Shown here piece by piece: positions 1-10,067 of a stretch of DNA of 64,000 bases (its first letter is position 1; each line of letters opens with the position of its first letter). The DNA comes from Bacillus sp. Bos-x628. Its GTDB lineage: Bacteria > Bacillota > Bacilli > Bacillales > Bacillaceae. The notes under the pieces are model-generated. The model ran no database searches. It had not been told where the DNA came from and was given only the letters and a program-made list of their open reading frames with translations. A program made the translations under genes and the position numbers. Location of the stretch: NCBI RefSeq assembly GCF_040500475.1, contig NZ_CP159358.1:620001-684000 (forward strand), written 5' to 3'.

Positions 1-15
1 AAAGGGTGGCAACCT

Positions 16-468
16 GTGTTAAATGATTTATTAAAGGAAGAAACGATTCAGCTCCAACAATCAGCAGAAAACTGGCAAGAGGCTATCTCAAAGGCTGCAC
101 AGCCATTGATTGAACAAAAAGCTATTCAGCCAAGTTATGTTGAGGCCATGATCGATTCTGTTAATCAACATGGACCTTATATTGTGATTGCACCTAAAGT
201 AGCGATTCCACACGCAAGACCCGAAGACGGTGTGAACAAGCTGAGCATGTCACTCATGTCATTAAAAAAGCCCATTCCTTTTTCTGAAAGTGGAAAAAAG
301 CAGGTTAGTCTTGTGATTGTATTAGCAGCCATTGACAGCATGACCCATCTTAAAGCACTCAAACAGTTGACCATGCTGTTAAGTGAAGAAAAGCGCATCG
401 AGCAATTAATTGAGACAGATGAGTTAACAACGATCAAAAAATTGATTGAACAATTCTCAAATTTGTAA
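16..468 (+). CDS. PTS EIIA component, ascorbate/mannitol-fructose (type 2) fold
   Basis: This cytoplasmic phosphotransfer protein of 150 residues takes a phosphate from HPr and passes it to the EIIB encoded next door. The phosphorylatable histidine is His66 in the motif IPHARPEDG, which is typical of EIIA domains of the UlaC/SgaA and fructose-mannitol class. The start is GTG with an AAAGGGTGG ribosome site a few bases upstream, right at the window edge, so any upstream operon gene cannot be seen. It lies 14 bases ahead of the EIIB gene in a four-gene operon. The substrate cannot be fixed from EIIA alone; the EIIC type and the epimerase point to ascorbate, a pentitol or a pentulose. Confidence 0.85.
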   Translation: MLNDLLKEETIQLQQSAENWQEAISKAAQPLIEQKAIQPSYVEAMIDSVNQHGPYIVIAPKVAIPHARPEDGVNKLSMSLMSLKKPIPFSESGKKQVSLVIVLAAIDSMTHLKALKQLTMLLSEEKRIEQLIETDELTTIKKLIEQFSNL

Positions 469-482
469 AGGAGGAAAAGAAA

Positions 483-749
483 ATGAAAAAGATTCTTGTT
501 GTTTGCGGAAATGGTTTAGGAAGCAGTTTTATCGTAGAAATGAATGTCAAGAAAGCGTTGGAGGAGTTAGGTCTTTCTGCTGAAGTTGACCATACCGATT
601 TAAGTACAGGCAAAACCGAATCGGCTGATCTGTATATCGGTGCACAAGATATCATTGATCAACTGGATGACGGCACGAGAAAAGTCGCTGGATTAAACAA
701 TCTGCTAGATCAGGAAGCGATAAAAGACGTCCTTCGCAAGCACATTTAG
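483..749 (+). CDS. PTS EIIB component, UlaB/SgaB type
   Basis: An 88-residue EIIB that receives phosphate from EIIA on Cys8 (motif ILVVCGNGLGSS, a P-loop typical of lactose/ascorbate-type EIIB) and transfers it to the sugar bound by EIIC. The start ATG follows a strong AAAGGAGGAAAAGAA ribosome site that overlaps the end of the EIIA gene. Its size and its position between IIA and IIC match the ula (L-ascorbate) PTS layout. The substrate is inferred only. Confidence 0.85.
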   Translation: MKKILVVCGNGLGSSFIVEMNVKKALEELGLSAEVDHTDLSTGKTESADLYIGAQDIIDQLDDGTRKVAGLNNLLDQEAIKDVLRKHI

Positions 750-776
750 GTCATTTGAAAAAGGGGGATTTACATC

Positions 777-2039
777 ATGATAAAACTGATCATGAACGAT
801 ATATTAGGCACACCAGCGATTCTCATCGGTTTATTTGCACTCGTAGGTTTACTTTTACAGAAAAAATCAGCAGCCGATACAGTTTCAGGTACTTTTAAAA
901 CGACAATGGGATTCCTGATTCTAGGCGTAGGTGCCACAGTTGTATCTGATTCACTCGGTGTTTTCAGAAAAATGTTTGAAGCGGCTTTTCACATTCAAGG
1001 GGTTGTTCCAAATACAGATGCGATGGCAGCCATTGCTCAAAAAGAATTCGGCACACAGACAGCCCTCATTATGATCTTTGGCATGATCGTCAATCTGTTG
1101 TTGGCAAAATTCACTCCATTTAAATACGTCTTTTTAACAGGTCATCACACCTTATATATGGCGGCTATGCTTGCAGTGGTTCTCTCAACTGCTGGGATGA
1201 ATGGGGGACTGCTTGTGACCACTGGTTCCATTATTTTAGGTACAGCCATGGTTATTACACCCGCCATTCTTCAGCCCTTCACAAGAAAAATCACTGGAAA
1301 TGATGATCTTGCGCTCGGTCACTTTAGCACATTCGGTTATTTTACTGCGGGAATGATCGGCAAAATGATTGGAAAGCCGGAGAAATCAACCGAAACCATA
1401 CAGGTTCCTAAATCGCTCGGCTTTTTGAGAGATACATCTGTTGCTATTTCGATCACAATGGCTTTGCTATTTTTTGCGATCGCACCGTTTGCAGGAGTTA
1501 CTTTTATTGAAAAATTAAGCGGGGGAACGAACTTTGCGGTCTTCATCCTCATACAGTCGATCACATTTGCAGCTGGCGTTTACATTATTTTAGCAGGTGT
1601 GCGGATGGCGATCAGTGAGATTGTACCCGCCTTTAAAGGCATTGCTGATCGGTTTGTCAAAGGAGCAAAGCCGGCTCTTGATGCACCAACTGTCTTTCCG
1701 TTTGCTCCAAATGCCGTTATTATTGGATTTTTATGCAGTTTTGCAGGAGGGATATTGTCCATTTTTCTTCTGCCTTTGTTTGGTTTAACAGTCATTGTAC
1801 CTGGTCTTGTACCGCACTTTTTTTGCGGTGCAACAGCAGGGGTATACGGTAATTCAACAGGCGGCATAAGGGGAGCAGTAGCGGGAGCCTTTGTAAACGG
1901 ACTGTTGCTGTCATTCTTACCTGCTTGTTTACTGCCTGTATTAGGAACACTCGGCTTTGAAGGCACGACCTTTGGAGATACTGACTTTGGCATCATTGGC
2001 ATCTTCATTGGATTGATCAAATTCTTATTTGGTCTATAA
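777..2039 (+). CDS. PTS EIIC component, UlaA/SgaT family permease
   Basis: A 420-residue integral membrane permease that transports and delivers sugar for phosphorylation. It has about ten hydrophobic segments and the Gly-rich loops typical of the SgaT/UlaA family (for example FKTTMGFLILGVGA near residue 41 and the PHFFCGATAGVYGN stretch near residue 350). It is slightly shorter than E. coli UlaA. Together with the separate IIA and IIB it forms a complete PTS. Family membership is clear; whether the substrate is ascorbate or another pentose-like compound is not. An epimerase gene follows 20 bases later. Confidence 0.85.
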   Translation: MIKLIMNDILGTPAILIGLFALVGLLLQKKSAADTVSGTFKTTMGFLILGVGATVVSDSLGVFRKMFEAAFHIQGVVPNTDAMAAIAQKEFGTQTALIMIFGMIVNLLLAKFTPFKYVFLTGHHTLYMAAMLAVVLSTAGMNGGLLVTTGSIILGTAMVITPAILQPFTRKITGNDDLALGHFSTFGYFTAGMIGKMIGKPEKSTETIQVPKSLGFLRDTSVAISITMALLFFAIAPFAGVTFIEKLSGGTNFAVFILIQSITFAAGVYIILAGVRMAISEIVPAFKGIADRFVKGAKPALDAPTVFPFAPNAVIIGFLCSFAGGILSIFLLPLFGLTVIVPGLVPHFFCGATAGVYGNSTGGIRGAVAGAFVNGLLLSFLPACLLPVLGTLGFEGTTFGDTDFGIIGIFIGLIKFLFGL

Positions 2040-2059
2040 GAAAGGAGCAGGATCAGATT

Positions 2060-2752
2060 TTGAAAGCAGTCTTCTCACCCTCACTGATGTGCATGGATTT
2101 AACGAATTTCCGCGAACAAATCAGTATTCTCAACAACAGAGCGGATCGATATCATATCGACGTGATGGATGGTCATTACGTGAAAAATATCACCTTATCA
2201 CCATTTTTCATTGAACAACTTCGCAAACTAACAACTTTGCCGATTGATGTACATCTGATGGCGGAACACCCTCAAGACTTTTTGATTGATGCTTGTATAG
2301 ATGCAGGTGCATCAATGATTTGCTTACATCCGGACGTCGTGCAAAGAGACGTTTTTAGAATCATACGTCACATCCATGATAGAGGTTGTCAGATCGGTTT
2401 TGTCTTAAATCCTGCAACACCACTTGATACTTTAGAATCTTATATCCATTTAATTGACCGAGTCACAATCATGACGATAGATCCAGGATTTGCCGGACAA
2501 CCATTTTTAAAAGAAATGCTGAGCAAAATCAAACAAGCCAAAGAATTGAAAAAGAAGAGAGGATACTCATTTTCGATTGAGGTGGACGGCTCTTGTAATG
2601 AAAGCACATATCGCTTACTTGCTGAGGCTGGGAATGAAATTTATATCGTCGGAACATCAGGCTTATTTGGACTCCATGAACAGCTCGATATCGCTTGGGA
2701 AAAGATGAAGCGCTTGTTTTTGAAAGAGACAGCTACAATTGAATCGCCCTAG
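2060..2752 (+). CDS. Ribulose-phosphate 3-epimerase family protein (Rpe/AlsE-like)
   Basis: A TIM-barrel epimerase of 230 residues. Family landmarks are visible: SPSLMCMD at the N-terminus, HIDVMDGHYV with metal-binding His32 and Asp34, DVHLMAEHP, TIDPGFAGQPF and a C-terminal EVDGS/GTSGLFG phosphate-binding region. The start is TTG at 2060 after AAAGGAGCAG. As the last gene of the PTS operon it probably epimerises the phosphorylated product (an L-ribulose-, D-ribulose- or allulose-phosphate) into central metabolism. It is unlikely to be the housekeeping Rpe, which normally sits in the rsgA region of Bacillus genomes; that point is inference. Confidence 0.8.
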   Translation: MKAVFSPSLMCMDLTNFREQISILNNRADRYHIDVMDGHYVKNITLSPFFIEQLRKLTTLPIDVHLMAEHPQDFLIDACIDAGASMICLHPDVVQRDVFRIIRHIHDRGCQIGFVLNPATPLDTLESYIHLIDRVTIMTIDPGFAGQPFLKEMLSKIKQAKELKKKRGYSFSIEVDGSCNESTYRLLAEAGNEIYIVGTSGLFGLHEQLDIAWEKMKRLFLKETATIESP

Positions 2753-2753
2753 T

Positions 2754-2785
2754 AAAAAAGAGGATGGTTTCCATCCTCTTTTTTA
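2754..2785 (+). terminator. Rho-independent terminator of the PTS operon
   Basis: Inverted repeat AAAAGAGGATGG / CCATCCTCTTTT with a three-base loop, followed by T residues. It begins two bases after the epimerase stop codon. Confidence 0.9.
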
Positions 2786-2858
2786 GTAAATTTACTAAAA
2801 TCCCATCGATTTCACCAATACATACGCAAAAAATGAATCAATATTTGAAATTAATGAT

Positions 2859-2872
2859 TGAAAGCGCTTTAT
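2859..2872 (+). promoter_or_regulatory. cre-like site upstream of melR
   Basis: The sequence TGAAAGCGCTTTAT contains the perfect palindrome AAAGCGCTTT and matches the first 12 positions of the CcpA consensus TGWAANCGNTNWCA. It lies about 65 bases ahead of the melR start and suggests glucose repression of the alpha-galactoside genes. It could also serve as a MelR operator. Confidence 0.5.
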
Positions 2873-2919
2873 TAATGTGGTAACCTTCAATTATATTTAG
2901 TAAATATTTAGTCAAATAA

Positions 2920-3978
<1,059 letters not shown>

Positions 3979-4090
3979 ACATGCCATTTCAGCAAACAAA
4001 AAAGAGACAAAAAAGCAAATGGAGGACAGCTAAACATAATGGCCAGATCATGCTTAGTGAAAACAGCCTGCGAAATGCTCTCTAATCTCT

Positions 4091-4148
4091 TTGTAAAAGA
4101 ATAGAATTCCAGTATAATGGACTTCTTTTGTTTGCGCAACTGCACAAA
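4091..4148 (+). promoter_or_regulatory. melE promoter and LacI-type operator
   Basis: A candidate sigma-A promoter has TTGTAA at 4091-4096 and TATAAT at 4113-4118 with a 16-base spacer. Just downstream, TTTGCGCAACTGCACAAA (4131-4148) is a near-perfect dyad of the kind bound by LacI-family proteins, placed where a bound repressor would block transcription. MelR binding is inferred. Confidence 0.55.
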
Positions 4149-4195
4149 TTCCACTTAATATAGTCAGAATTTTCAGTGATCAAAAGGAGGATACA

Positions 4196-5452
4196 ATGAA
4201 TAAAAAAATCATGATGCTCAGTTTAGCTATTGTCTTGACGGCTTTGCTGTCTGCTTGCGGAAACAGTGGATCTTCTGAAACGAATGGAAAGGTCACCTTG
4301 ACCCTTTTTTCAACCATGAGTAACAACGGTGAAAGGAAAGCATTTGAAGAAGTGATTCGTGATTTTGAAAAGGAGCATGAGAACATTCAAATTGATGCCA
4401 ATTTCCCAGGAAACAGCTATGAAGATATGATACGCGTCAAAATGGGTGCAAACGATATGCCAGACCTTTTTGATACGCATGGCTGGGCCAAACTTCGTTA
4501 TAGCGAGTATGTTGCTGATTTAAAAGAGATGGACTGGGTTAAAAACTTGGACCCTTCACTTGATAAAATCTTAAAGGACAAAGATGGCAAAGTGTATGCA
4601 TATCCTCTGAATCAAGCCAAAGATGGTCTTAGTTACAATGCGAACCTTTTAAAAGAATACGGAATTAAAGTGCCCGAAACACTGGATGAACTAAAGCACG
4701 CTTTGAAAACCGTCAAAGAAAAAAGTAAAGGGAAGGTCGTGCCGCTATGGATACCTGGGGGAGATAATTCAAACATTGCCCAAGTATTCGATGAACTGGC
4801 AACTCCTCTATTAATTACAGATCAGAATCATCATCATGGAAAAGAACTCGAGAATGGGACGTTTGATTGGTCTAAGTATACGCCTCTTGCACAGCTTATG
4901 AAGGACTTAAAAGATCAAGAGCTTTTAAACAAAGATGTTCTCACAGCTAAACTTTCTCAAGCTCCTGAGCTGATGGCTCAAAATAAAATTGCGTTCACAT
5001 TTGTCGGAGGTTCTTTAGGCCCTGAAGCGACGGAATTGAATTCATCCATAAAAGTAGGAACAATGCCTGTTCCAGCCATTTATGAAGGAGATAAGCAAAG
5101 CTGGATCGGGGGAGAAAGGTTTACCGTAGCCGCATGGAAGGACTCAAAACATTTAAAAGAAGCAAAACAATTCATCGACTTTTTAGCCAAGCCTGCAAAC
5201 GCGAAGAAAATCGCAGAAGGTACGTCCTCTGAAACAGCCCTTAAGCAGGTGCACGCTAAAAACTATTACTCTGAGTTCTATAAACGCTATCAACATATAA
5301 AAATTGAACCTTACTTTGATCGAAAATATTTACCTAGCGGCATGTGGGCTGTCATGGCAACGACCGGTCAAGAGCTATTAGCTGGTTCCATGACACCAGA
5401 GCAGTTATCTAAAAAGATGGAAGAGGAATATCAGCGCCTTCAAAAACAATAG
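4196..5452 (+). CDS. melE: Sugar ABC transporter substrate-binding lipoprotein
   Basis: A 418-residue extracellular solute-binding protein of the CUT1 carbohydrate class. A signal peptide with the lipobox LSAC places the lipid-modified cysteine at residue 21, so the protein is anchored on the outer face of the membrane. The mature part has the family pattern TLTLFSTMSN near the start and a late GERFTVAAW stretch. It captures alpha-galactosides such as raffinose, melibiose or stachyose (inferred from the operon) for the MelD-MelC permease. No ATPase gene is in the operon; B. subtilis uses the shared MsmX ATPase for such importers. A good AAAGGAGG ribosome site precedes the ATG. Confidence 0.85.
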   Translation: MNKKIMMLSLAIVLTALLSACGNSGSSETNGKVTLTLFSTMSNNGERKAFEEVIRDFEKEHENIQIDANFPGNSYEDMIRVKMGANDMPDLFDTHGWAKLRYSEYVADLKEMDWVKNLDPSLDKILKDKDGKVYAYPLNQAKDGLSYNANLLKEYGIKVPETLDELKHALKTVKEKSKGKVVPLWIPGGDNSNIAQVFDELATPLLITDQNHHHGKELENGTFDWSKYTPLAQLMKDLKDQELLNKDVLTAKLSQAPELMAQNKIAFTFVGGSLGPEATELNSSIKVGTMPVPAIYEGDKQSWIGGERFTVAAWKDSKHLKEAKQFIDFLAKPANAKKIAEGTSSETALKQVHAKNYYSEFYKRYQHIKIEPYFDRKYLPSGMWAVMATTGQELLAGSMTPEQLSKKMEEEYQRLQKQ

Positions 5453-5494
5453 CCGACTCAAGGGCAGCCGAAAGCTGAAACAGGAGTGAAGCCA

Positions 5495-6430
5495 ATGAGT
5501 GACATCACAAAAACAAAACAAGCAGCCGCAACATCCACCTCTCTTCCAAAACAGAAGATGAAACGAAGTCACACTTCTTCACTATGGTGGATGTATATGC
5601 CAGCCGTTCTCGTTGTCAGTATCTTTATCATTTATCCCTTTTTCAACGGGATTCAGCTCTCTTTTACAAATTGGAACGGTTTCTCGCAAAATTATCAATG
5701 GATTGGGTTAGATCAATACAAACGGTTGCTTCAAGATCCAACAACTTGGCTTGTTGTCAAAAACACACTGCTTTACGGGATTGGAAGCACCATTTTACAA
5801 AACATCATCGGACTCGGTTATGCGTTGCTCTTAAATCACAGCCTGAAAATGAGAGCTGTCACAAGAACGATTATTTATTTACCGGTGATGATCAGCCCTA
5901 TTGCAATGGGCTATATATGGTATTTCATTTTTGCGTACCAAGGCGGTGCATTAAATGACGTCGTGAAGCTATTTGGATTTGAGCCAATAAATGCCCTTGG
6001 CAATCCGCAATTGAACACGTGGATTATTGTATTTGTGAATACGTATCAATTCGTTGGTATTGCAATGATTATTTATTTAGCAGGGCTTCAAAGTATTCCA
6101 AAGGACTATTATGAAGCGGCACAATTAGACGGTGCATCCAGTCTCCAACAATTCTGGCGTATTACATTGCCGCTGTTAATGCCATCTATCACCATCAACG
6201 TCGTGCTGAATGTCATTGGCGGACTGAAGCTGTTTGATGTCATTGTCGCACTAACAGGCGGCGGACCAGGAGATGCCTCGCAATCCATGTCTACCTTTAT
6301 GTATGACTTATATTTCAAACGGCAGGATGCAGGCTATGCTGCGACTCAAGGTGTCTTTATGGCATTGATTATCCTTGTCATGAGTATAGCGGCGCTGATC
6401 TATTTCAAACGAAAGGAGACCGAGATGTGA
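5495..6430 (+). CDS. melD: Sugar ABC transporter permease, MalF-like
   Basis: A 311-residue permease with six or so membrane segments and the binding-protein-dependent transport EAA loop ([20 protein letters not shown]), which contacts the ATPase. The N-terminus is a long basic cytoplasmic tail. An upstream in-frame GTG at 5486 overlaps the ribosome site CAGGAG, so the ATG at 5495 is preferred. It forms a heterodimer with the next gene product for alpha-galactoside import. The end overlaps the next start. Confidence 0.85.
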   Translation: MSDITKTKQAAATSTSLPKQKMKRSHTSSLWWMYMPAVLVVSIFIIYPFFNGIQLSFTNWNGFSQNYQWIGLDQYKRLLQDPTTWLVVKNTLLYGIGSTILQNIIGLGYALLLNHSLKMRAVTRTIIYLPVMISPIAMGYIWYFIFAYQGGALNDVVKLFGFEPINALGNPQLNTWIIVFVNTYQFVGIAMIIYLAGLQSIPKDYYEAAQLDGASSLQQFWRITLPLLMPSITINVVLNVIGGLKLFDVIVALTGGGPGDASQSMSTFMYDLYFKRQDAGYAATQGVFMALIILVMSIAALIYFKRKETEM

Positions 6431-7260
6431 TGGATAACGCTTATAAACGAAAGAAAAGACGTTTATCTTTACTAGCTCTTTTCATTACACTGCTTCATTT
6501 GATTCCATTTTATATATTAGTGACCACGTCGCTAAAAGGCATTGGGGATTTCAGCTCAAAATGGCTGTTTCCGACACAGCTTCATTTTGAAAACTTTCGC
6601 ATCGCATGGCAGGAAGCCCAATTGGGTCAATCATTTTTGAATACAATCATCATCACGTTTAGCTCAGCTCTTTTACTCATCATTTTCGGATCTCTTGCAG
6701 CCTATCCGCTCGCAAGAAGAGTGACGAAGCTGAATAAAGTTGTTTATATTCTGTTTATTGCCATCATGGTCATCCCGCCGCTGACAGCGCTTGTCCCGCT
6801 ATATAAAATGGTCGTCAACTTCGGTATGATGAATACTTATCAAATCGCTATTTTAAACAATGTTGCTGCCTTTTTGCCGCTGACGATTTTTTTATACGCA
6901 GGTTTTATCCGGTCTACCATTCCAAAAGAACTCGAAGAAGCGGCTCGTATTGATGGGGCGGGCACACTTAAAGTCTTTTTCACTGTCGTTTTCCCATTAC
7001 TCAAGCCGATTACAGCTTCTGTCTTAATTATTGCGTGTGTATTTATTTGGAACGATTATCAGTTTGCCATCTTCTTTTTACAAGATAAAGAAATGCATAC
7101 ACTGACCATCGCATTATCCAATTTTTTTGGTCAAAATCAGCACCAGCTCCAGCTCGTTGGCGCCGCTGCTCTCATTGCAATGCTACCAATGATCACAATG
7201 TTTCTACTTTTGCAAAAATATTTTATCGCAGGGCTTTCACAAGGTTCTGTCAAAGGATAA
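6427..7260 (+). CDS. melC: Sugar ABC transporter permease, MalG-like
   Basis: A 277-residue second permease subunit with six membrane helices and the EAA motif ([20 protein letters not shown]). The start is GTG at 6427 or ATG at 6430; AAAGGAG at 6412-6418 fits either, and both overlap the melD stop codon, indicating translational coupling. It pairs with MelD and MelE as a CUT1 importer. Confidence 0.85.
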   Translation: MMDNAYKRKKRRLSLLALFITLLHLIPFYILVTTSLKGIGDFSSKWLFPTQLHFENFRIAWQEAQLGQSFLNTIIITFSSALLLIIFGSLAAYPLARRVTKLNKVVYILFIAIMVIPPLTALVPLYKMVVNFGMMNTYQIAILNNVAAFLPLTIFLYAGFIRSTIPKELEEAARIDGAGTLKVFFTVVFPLLKPITASVLIIACVFIWNDYQFAIFFLQDKEMHTLTIALSNFFGQNQHQLQLVGAAALIAMLPMITMFLLLQKYFIAGLSQGSVKG

Positions 7261-7294
7261 TCCATCATTGCATGTGAAAAAAGGAGAGTCGTTT

Positions 7295-8620
7295 ATGTCT
7301 AAAATTACATTTATCGGTGCAGGAAGTACCGTGTTTGCTAAAAATATATTAGGAGATTGTATGTTCGTTCCAGCGCTATCTGGCTTTGAATTCGCCTTAT
7401 ATGATATTGACCGCAACCGGCTGAAAGAATCAGAAACGATGTTGAGGCATTTAAAAGATAACTATGGCGCAAGCGTGACCATCAAGTCATATGATGATCG
7501 TAAAGAAGCCTTAAAGGACGCCAAATATGTGATCAATGCCATCCAGGTGGGGGGCTATAAACCAAGCACTGTCATTGATTTTGAGATCCCTAAGAAATAT
7601 GGATTAAGACAAACAATTGCAGATACGGTTGGAATCGGCGGCATCTTTCGTTCACTCAGAACAATCCCTGTCATGCTTGAATTTGCGAAGGATATGGAAG
7701 AGGTTTGTCCGGATGCCTTATTTTTAAACTACACCAACCCTATGGCTACACTTACGGGGGCAATGCTTCGTTACACACCGATACAAACTGTCGGTCTTTG
7801 CCATAGTGTACAGGTGTGTACAAAAGATCTGTTTGAATCACTTGAAATGGACCATGAAGGAATTGAGGAAAAAATCGCCGGCATCAACCACATGGCATGG
7901 TTGTTAGAAGTCAAGCGGGACGGGAAGGACTTGTATCCAGAAATCAAAAGACGAGCAAAAGAAAAACAAAAAACGCAGCATCATGATATGGTTCGTTTTG
8001 AATTAATGGATAAATTCGGCTACTACATGACAGAATCCTCAGAACATAATGCCGAATACCATCCTTATTTCATTAAATCGCGTTATCCAGAATTAATAGA
8101 ACAATTAAATATCCCGCTTGATGAGTATCCGCGTCGGTGCGAAGAGCAAATCAATAACTGGAATACAATGAAACATGATATCGTCGGCAATACACAAATT
8201 ACCCACACTCGCTCAAAAGAATACGGCTCCCGCATCATAGAAGCCATTGAAACCAATGTTCCATTTAAATTTGGCGGGAATGTATTGAACACAGGAGGAC
8301 TCATTCACAACCTGCCTGAAAAAGCCTGTGTAGAAGTACCATGTATTGCGGATCGGAGCGGCATCATGCCCTGTTATATAGGAGAAATACCTGAACAGTT
8401 GGCTGCACTCAACCGAACCAATATTAACTCACAATTAATGACGATTGAAGCAGCCATTACCGGCAAAAAAGAGCATATTTATCAAGCAGCATTATTAGAC
8501 CCTCACACAAGTGCAGAGCTATCAATGAATGATATCGTCAAGCTTTGTGATGATCTGATTGAAGCACATGGTGAAATGCTCCCAACCTACAAGGAAACAT
8601 CACAACATATCTTTTCATAA
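7295..8620 (+). CDS. melA: Alpha-galactosidase, glycoside hydrolase family 4
   Basis: A 441-residue cytoplasmic GH4 enzyme that hydrolyses alpha-1,6-galactosides by the NAD- and Mn-dependent redox-elimination mechanism. The Rossmann motif FIGAGSTVFAKN lies at the N-terminus; the family metal-binding Cys (in GLCHSVQ) and His (in INHMAW) are present, as is SSEHNAEYHPYF, characteristic of alpha-galactosidases in GH4. I start it at ATG 7295 (AAGGAG 8 bases upstream) rather than at the in-frame TTG at 7268. It ends the melREDCA operon. Confidence 0.9.
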   Translation: MSKITFIGAGSTVFAKNILGDCMFVPALSGFEFALYDIDRNRLKESETMLRHLKDNYGASVTIKSYDDRKEALKDAKYVINAIQVGGYKPSTVIDFEIPKKYGLRQTIADTVGIGGIFRSLRTIPVMLEFAKDMEEVCPDALFLNYTNPMATLTGAMLRYTPIQTVGLCHSVQVCTKDLFESLEMDHEGIEEKIAGINHMAWLLEVKRDGKDLYPEIKRRAKEKQKTQHHDMVRFELMDKFGYYMTESSEHNAEYHPYFIKSRYPELIEQLNIPLDEYPRRCEEQINNWNTMKHDIVGNTQITHTRSKEYGSRIIEAIETNVPFKFGGNVLNTGGLIHNLPEKACVEVPCIADRSGIMPCYIGEIPEQLAALNRTNINSQLMTIEAAITGKKEHIYQAALLDPHTSAELSMNDIVKLCDDLIEAHGEMLPTYKETSQHIFS

Positions 8621-8643
8621 ACCACTGGTGACCAGATAGACTT

Positions 8644-8680
8644 AGCTGAAGGAAGCATCTTACTTCTTTCAGCTTTTTCT
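8644..8680 (+). terminator. Terminator of the mel operon
   Basis: Stem AGCTGAAGGAAG / CTTCTTTCAGCT followed by a T-run, about 25 bases after the melA stop. Confidence 0.75.
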
Positions 8681-8833
8681 GCTGTAGCACAATTTGATAG
8701 AATGTTTAGCATTCTGGTGAATGTTAAGAATGTTTACGCTCTCATACTCAATGTATCCGCACTCATCTGCTTTGCTAAAAAAACATAAACTCTTCATAAT
8801 GAAAGTAGCCATTAAAAGAAGGGGTCATTCATT

Positions 8834-8926
8834 GTGAAAACACATGTGAAAAAAATCATCAAAGAATTGAAAGAATCCATGAAGCACTATGGAGAAGCCA
8901 TGATTAGAATTAAGTCAAATATATGA
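8834..8926 (+). CDS. Possible 30-residue basic peptide
   Basis: A GTG-initiated reading frame of 30 codons, rich in Lys and amphipathic, with AAGAAGGGG upstream and a strong terminator immediately after it. The isolated unit of ribosome site, short frame and terminator suggests either a small protein or a small RNA. No family is recognised. Confidence 0.3.
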   Translation: MKTHVKKIIKELKESMKHYGEAMIRIKSNI

Positions 8927-8941
8927 TCAATCAAAAAGGTG

Positions 8942-8978
8942 AAAAAACCTGATGTGAATGTATACATCAGGTTTTTTG
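8942..8978 (+). terminator. Terminator after the small frame
   Basis: Perfect stem AAAAAACCTGATGT / ACATCAGGTTTTTT with an eight-base loop and a T-rich tail. Confidence 0.9.
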
Positions 8979-9019
8979 TCGTAAAAAATCATTTAGAAAA
9001 ATTCAAAAAATGAATTGAC

Positions 9020-9065
9020 TGTAAGCGCTTTTAATATTATGATTATTTCAAACTTAATCAAAAGT
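9020..9065 (+). promoter_or_regulatory. cre site and IolR-like site upstream of iolE
   Basis: TGTAAGCGCTTTTA (9020-9033) matches 13 of 14 positions of the CcpA cre consensus TGWAANCGNTNWCA. At 9055-9065, TAATCAAAAGT fits the IolR motif WRAYCAADARD reported for B. subtilis. Both lie in the 170 bases ahead of iolE. The region is AT-rich and should hold the main inositol promoter, which I cannot place with confidence. Confidence 0.6.
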
Positions 9066-9149
9066 TATCCAAATAATTGATTATATATTGGTTACTTTAT
9101 GGATAATTCAAATGAAGTGCATTTAAACGTAAAGGGGGATGACAAACAA

Positions 9150-10067
9150 GTGGCGAAAGACGGGATTTTATGGGGGATCGCACCTATTGGATGGAGGAAT
9201 GATGATATTCCTGCAATTGGCGCTGAAACTACACTTTCTCATTTATTAAGTGATATTTGTGTTGCTGGCTTTGAAGGAACTGAAGCAGGTGGTTTTTTTC
9301 CAAAACCAGCTATTTTGAATAAAGAGCTGAAACTACGCCATTTAAAAATAGCCGGCAAATGGTTTAGTAGCTATATGATACGAGATGGTTTAGATGCTTC
9401 AATAAAAGCATTTAAAAAGCATTGTCAGTATTTACAAGACGTTGATGCGAGTGTAGCTGTTGTTTCAGAGCAGACCTATTCCATTCAAAAAAAAGACATC
9501 AACATTTATCAAAACCAACCATCTTTTACAGATGAAGAATGGTCTCACCTTTTAGAAGGCCTTAATACATTAGGTCAAATGGCAAACACCTACAACCTCA
9601 AGCTTGTCTACCATCATCATCTTGGCACAGGGGTTCAAACCTTATCAGATGTGACGAGGCTATTAGCTGGGACAAATCCAAAATATGTTCACCTCCTATA
9701 TGATACAGGGCACATTTTTGTATCAGATGGTGATTATGTATCCTTACTAAAGCAGCATATCGACCGTATTCATCATGTCCATTTCAAAGATGTAAGAAAA
9801 GACGTGCTAGAGAACTGCCGAAAAGAGAAGTTATCATTTTTTCAATCCTTCTTAAACGGAATGTTCACTGTTCCTGGTGATGGCTGCATTGATTTTATTG
9901 AAGTGTACCGTTTGTTAATCAAACATGGCTATAAAGGATGGATCATTATTGAGGCTGAACAAAATCCAGCAATTGCTCACCCTTTAGAATATGCATTAAA
10001 GGCACGTCAGTACATTGATGAGAACTTGACTATTCATTCTTCAATAGAACAGGAGAAACGAGCATGA
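9150..10067 (+). CDS. iolE: Inosose dehydratase
   Basis: A 305-residue TIM-barrel enzyme that dehydrates 2-keto-myo-inositol, the second step of inositol catabolism. The N-terminal [16 protein letters not shown] and the GTEAGGFFP / [11 protein letters not shown] segments are close to B. subtilis IolE. A longer frame from ATG 9099 exists, but GTG 9150 follows AAAGGGGGAT and gives the usual length (about 300). It is the first gene of this iol unit, unlike B. subtilis, where iolA leads. It overlaps iolT by ATGA. Confidence 0.9.
   Translation: MAKDGILWGIAPIGWRNDDIPAIGAETTLSHLLSDICVAGFEGTEAGGFFPKPAILNKELKLRHLKIAGKWFSSYMIRDGLDASIKAFKKHCQYLQDVDASVAVVSEQTYSIQKKDINIYQNQPSFTDEEWSHLLEGLNTLGQMANTYNLKLVYHHHLGTGVQTLSDVTRLLAGTNPKYVHLLYDTGHIFVSDGDYVSLLKQHIDRIHHVHFKDVRKDVLENCRKEKLSFFQSFLNGMFTVPGDGCIDFIEVYRLLIKHGYKGWIIIEAEQNPAIAHPLEYALKARQYIDENLTIHSSIEQEKRA

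Noticed and set aside
2060..2752. The epimerase considered as the housekeeping Rpe.
   Set aside because: It is the last gene of a PTS operon with its own terminator, which points to a catabolic role.
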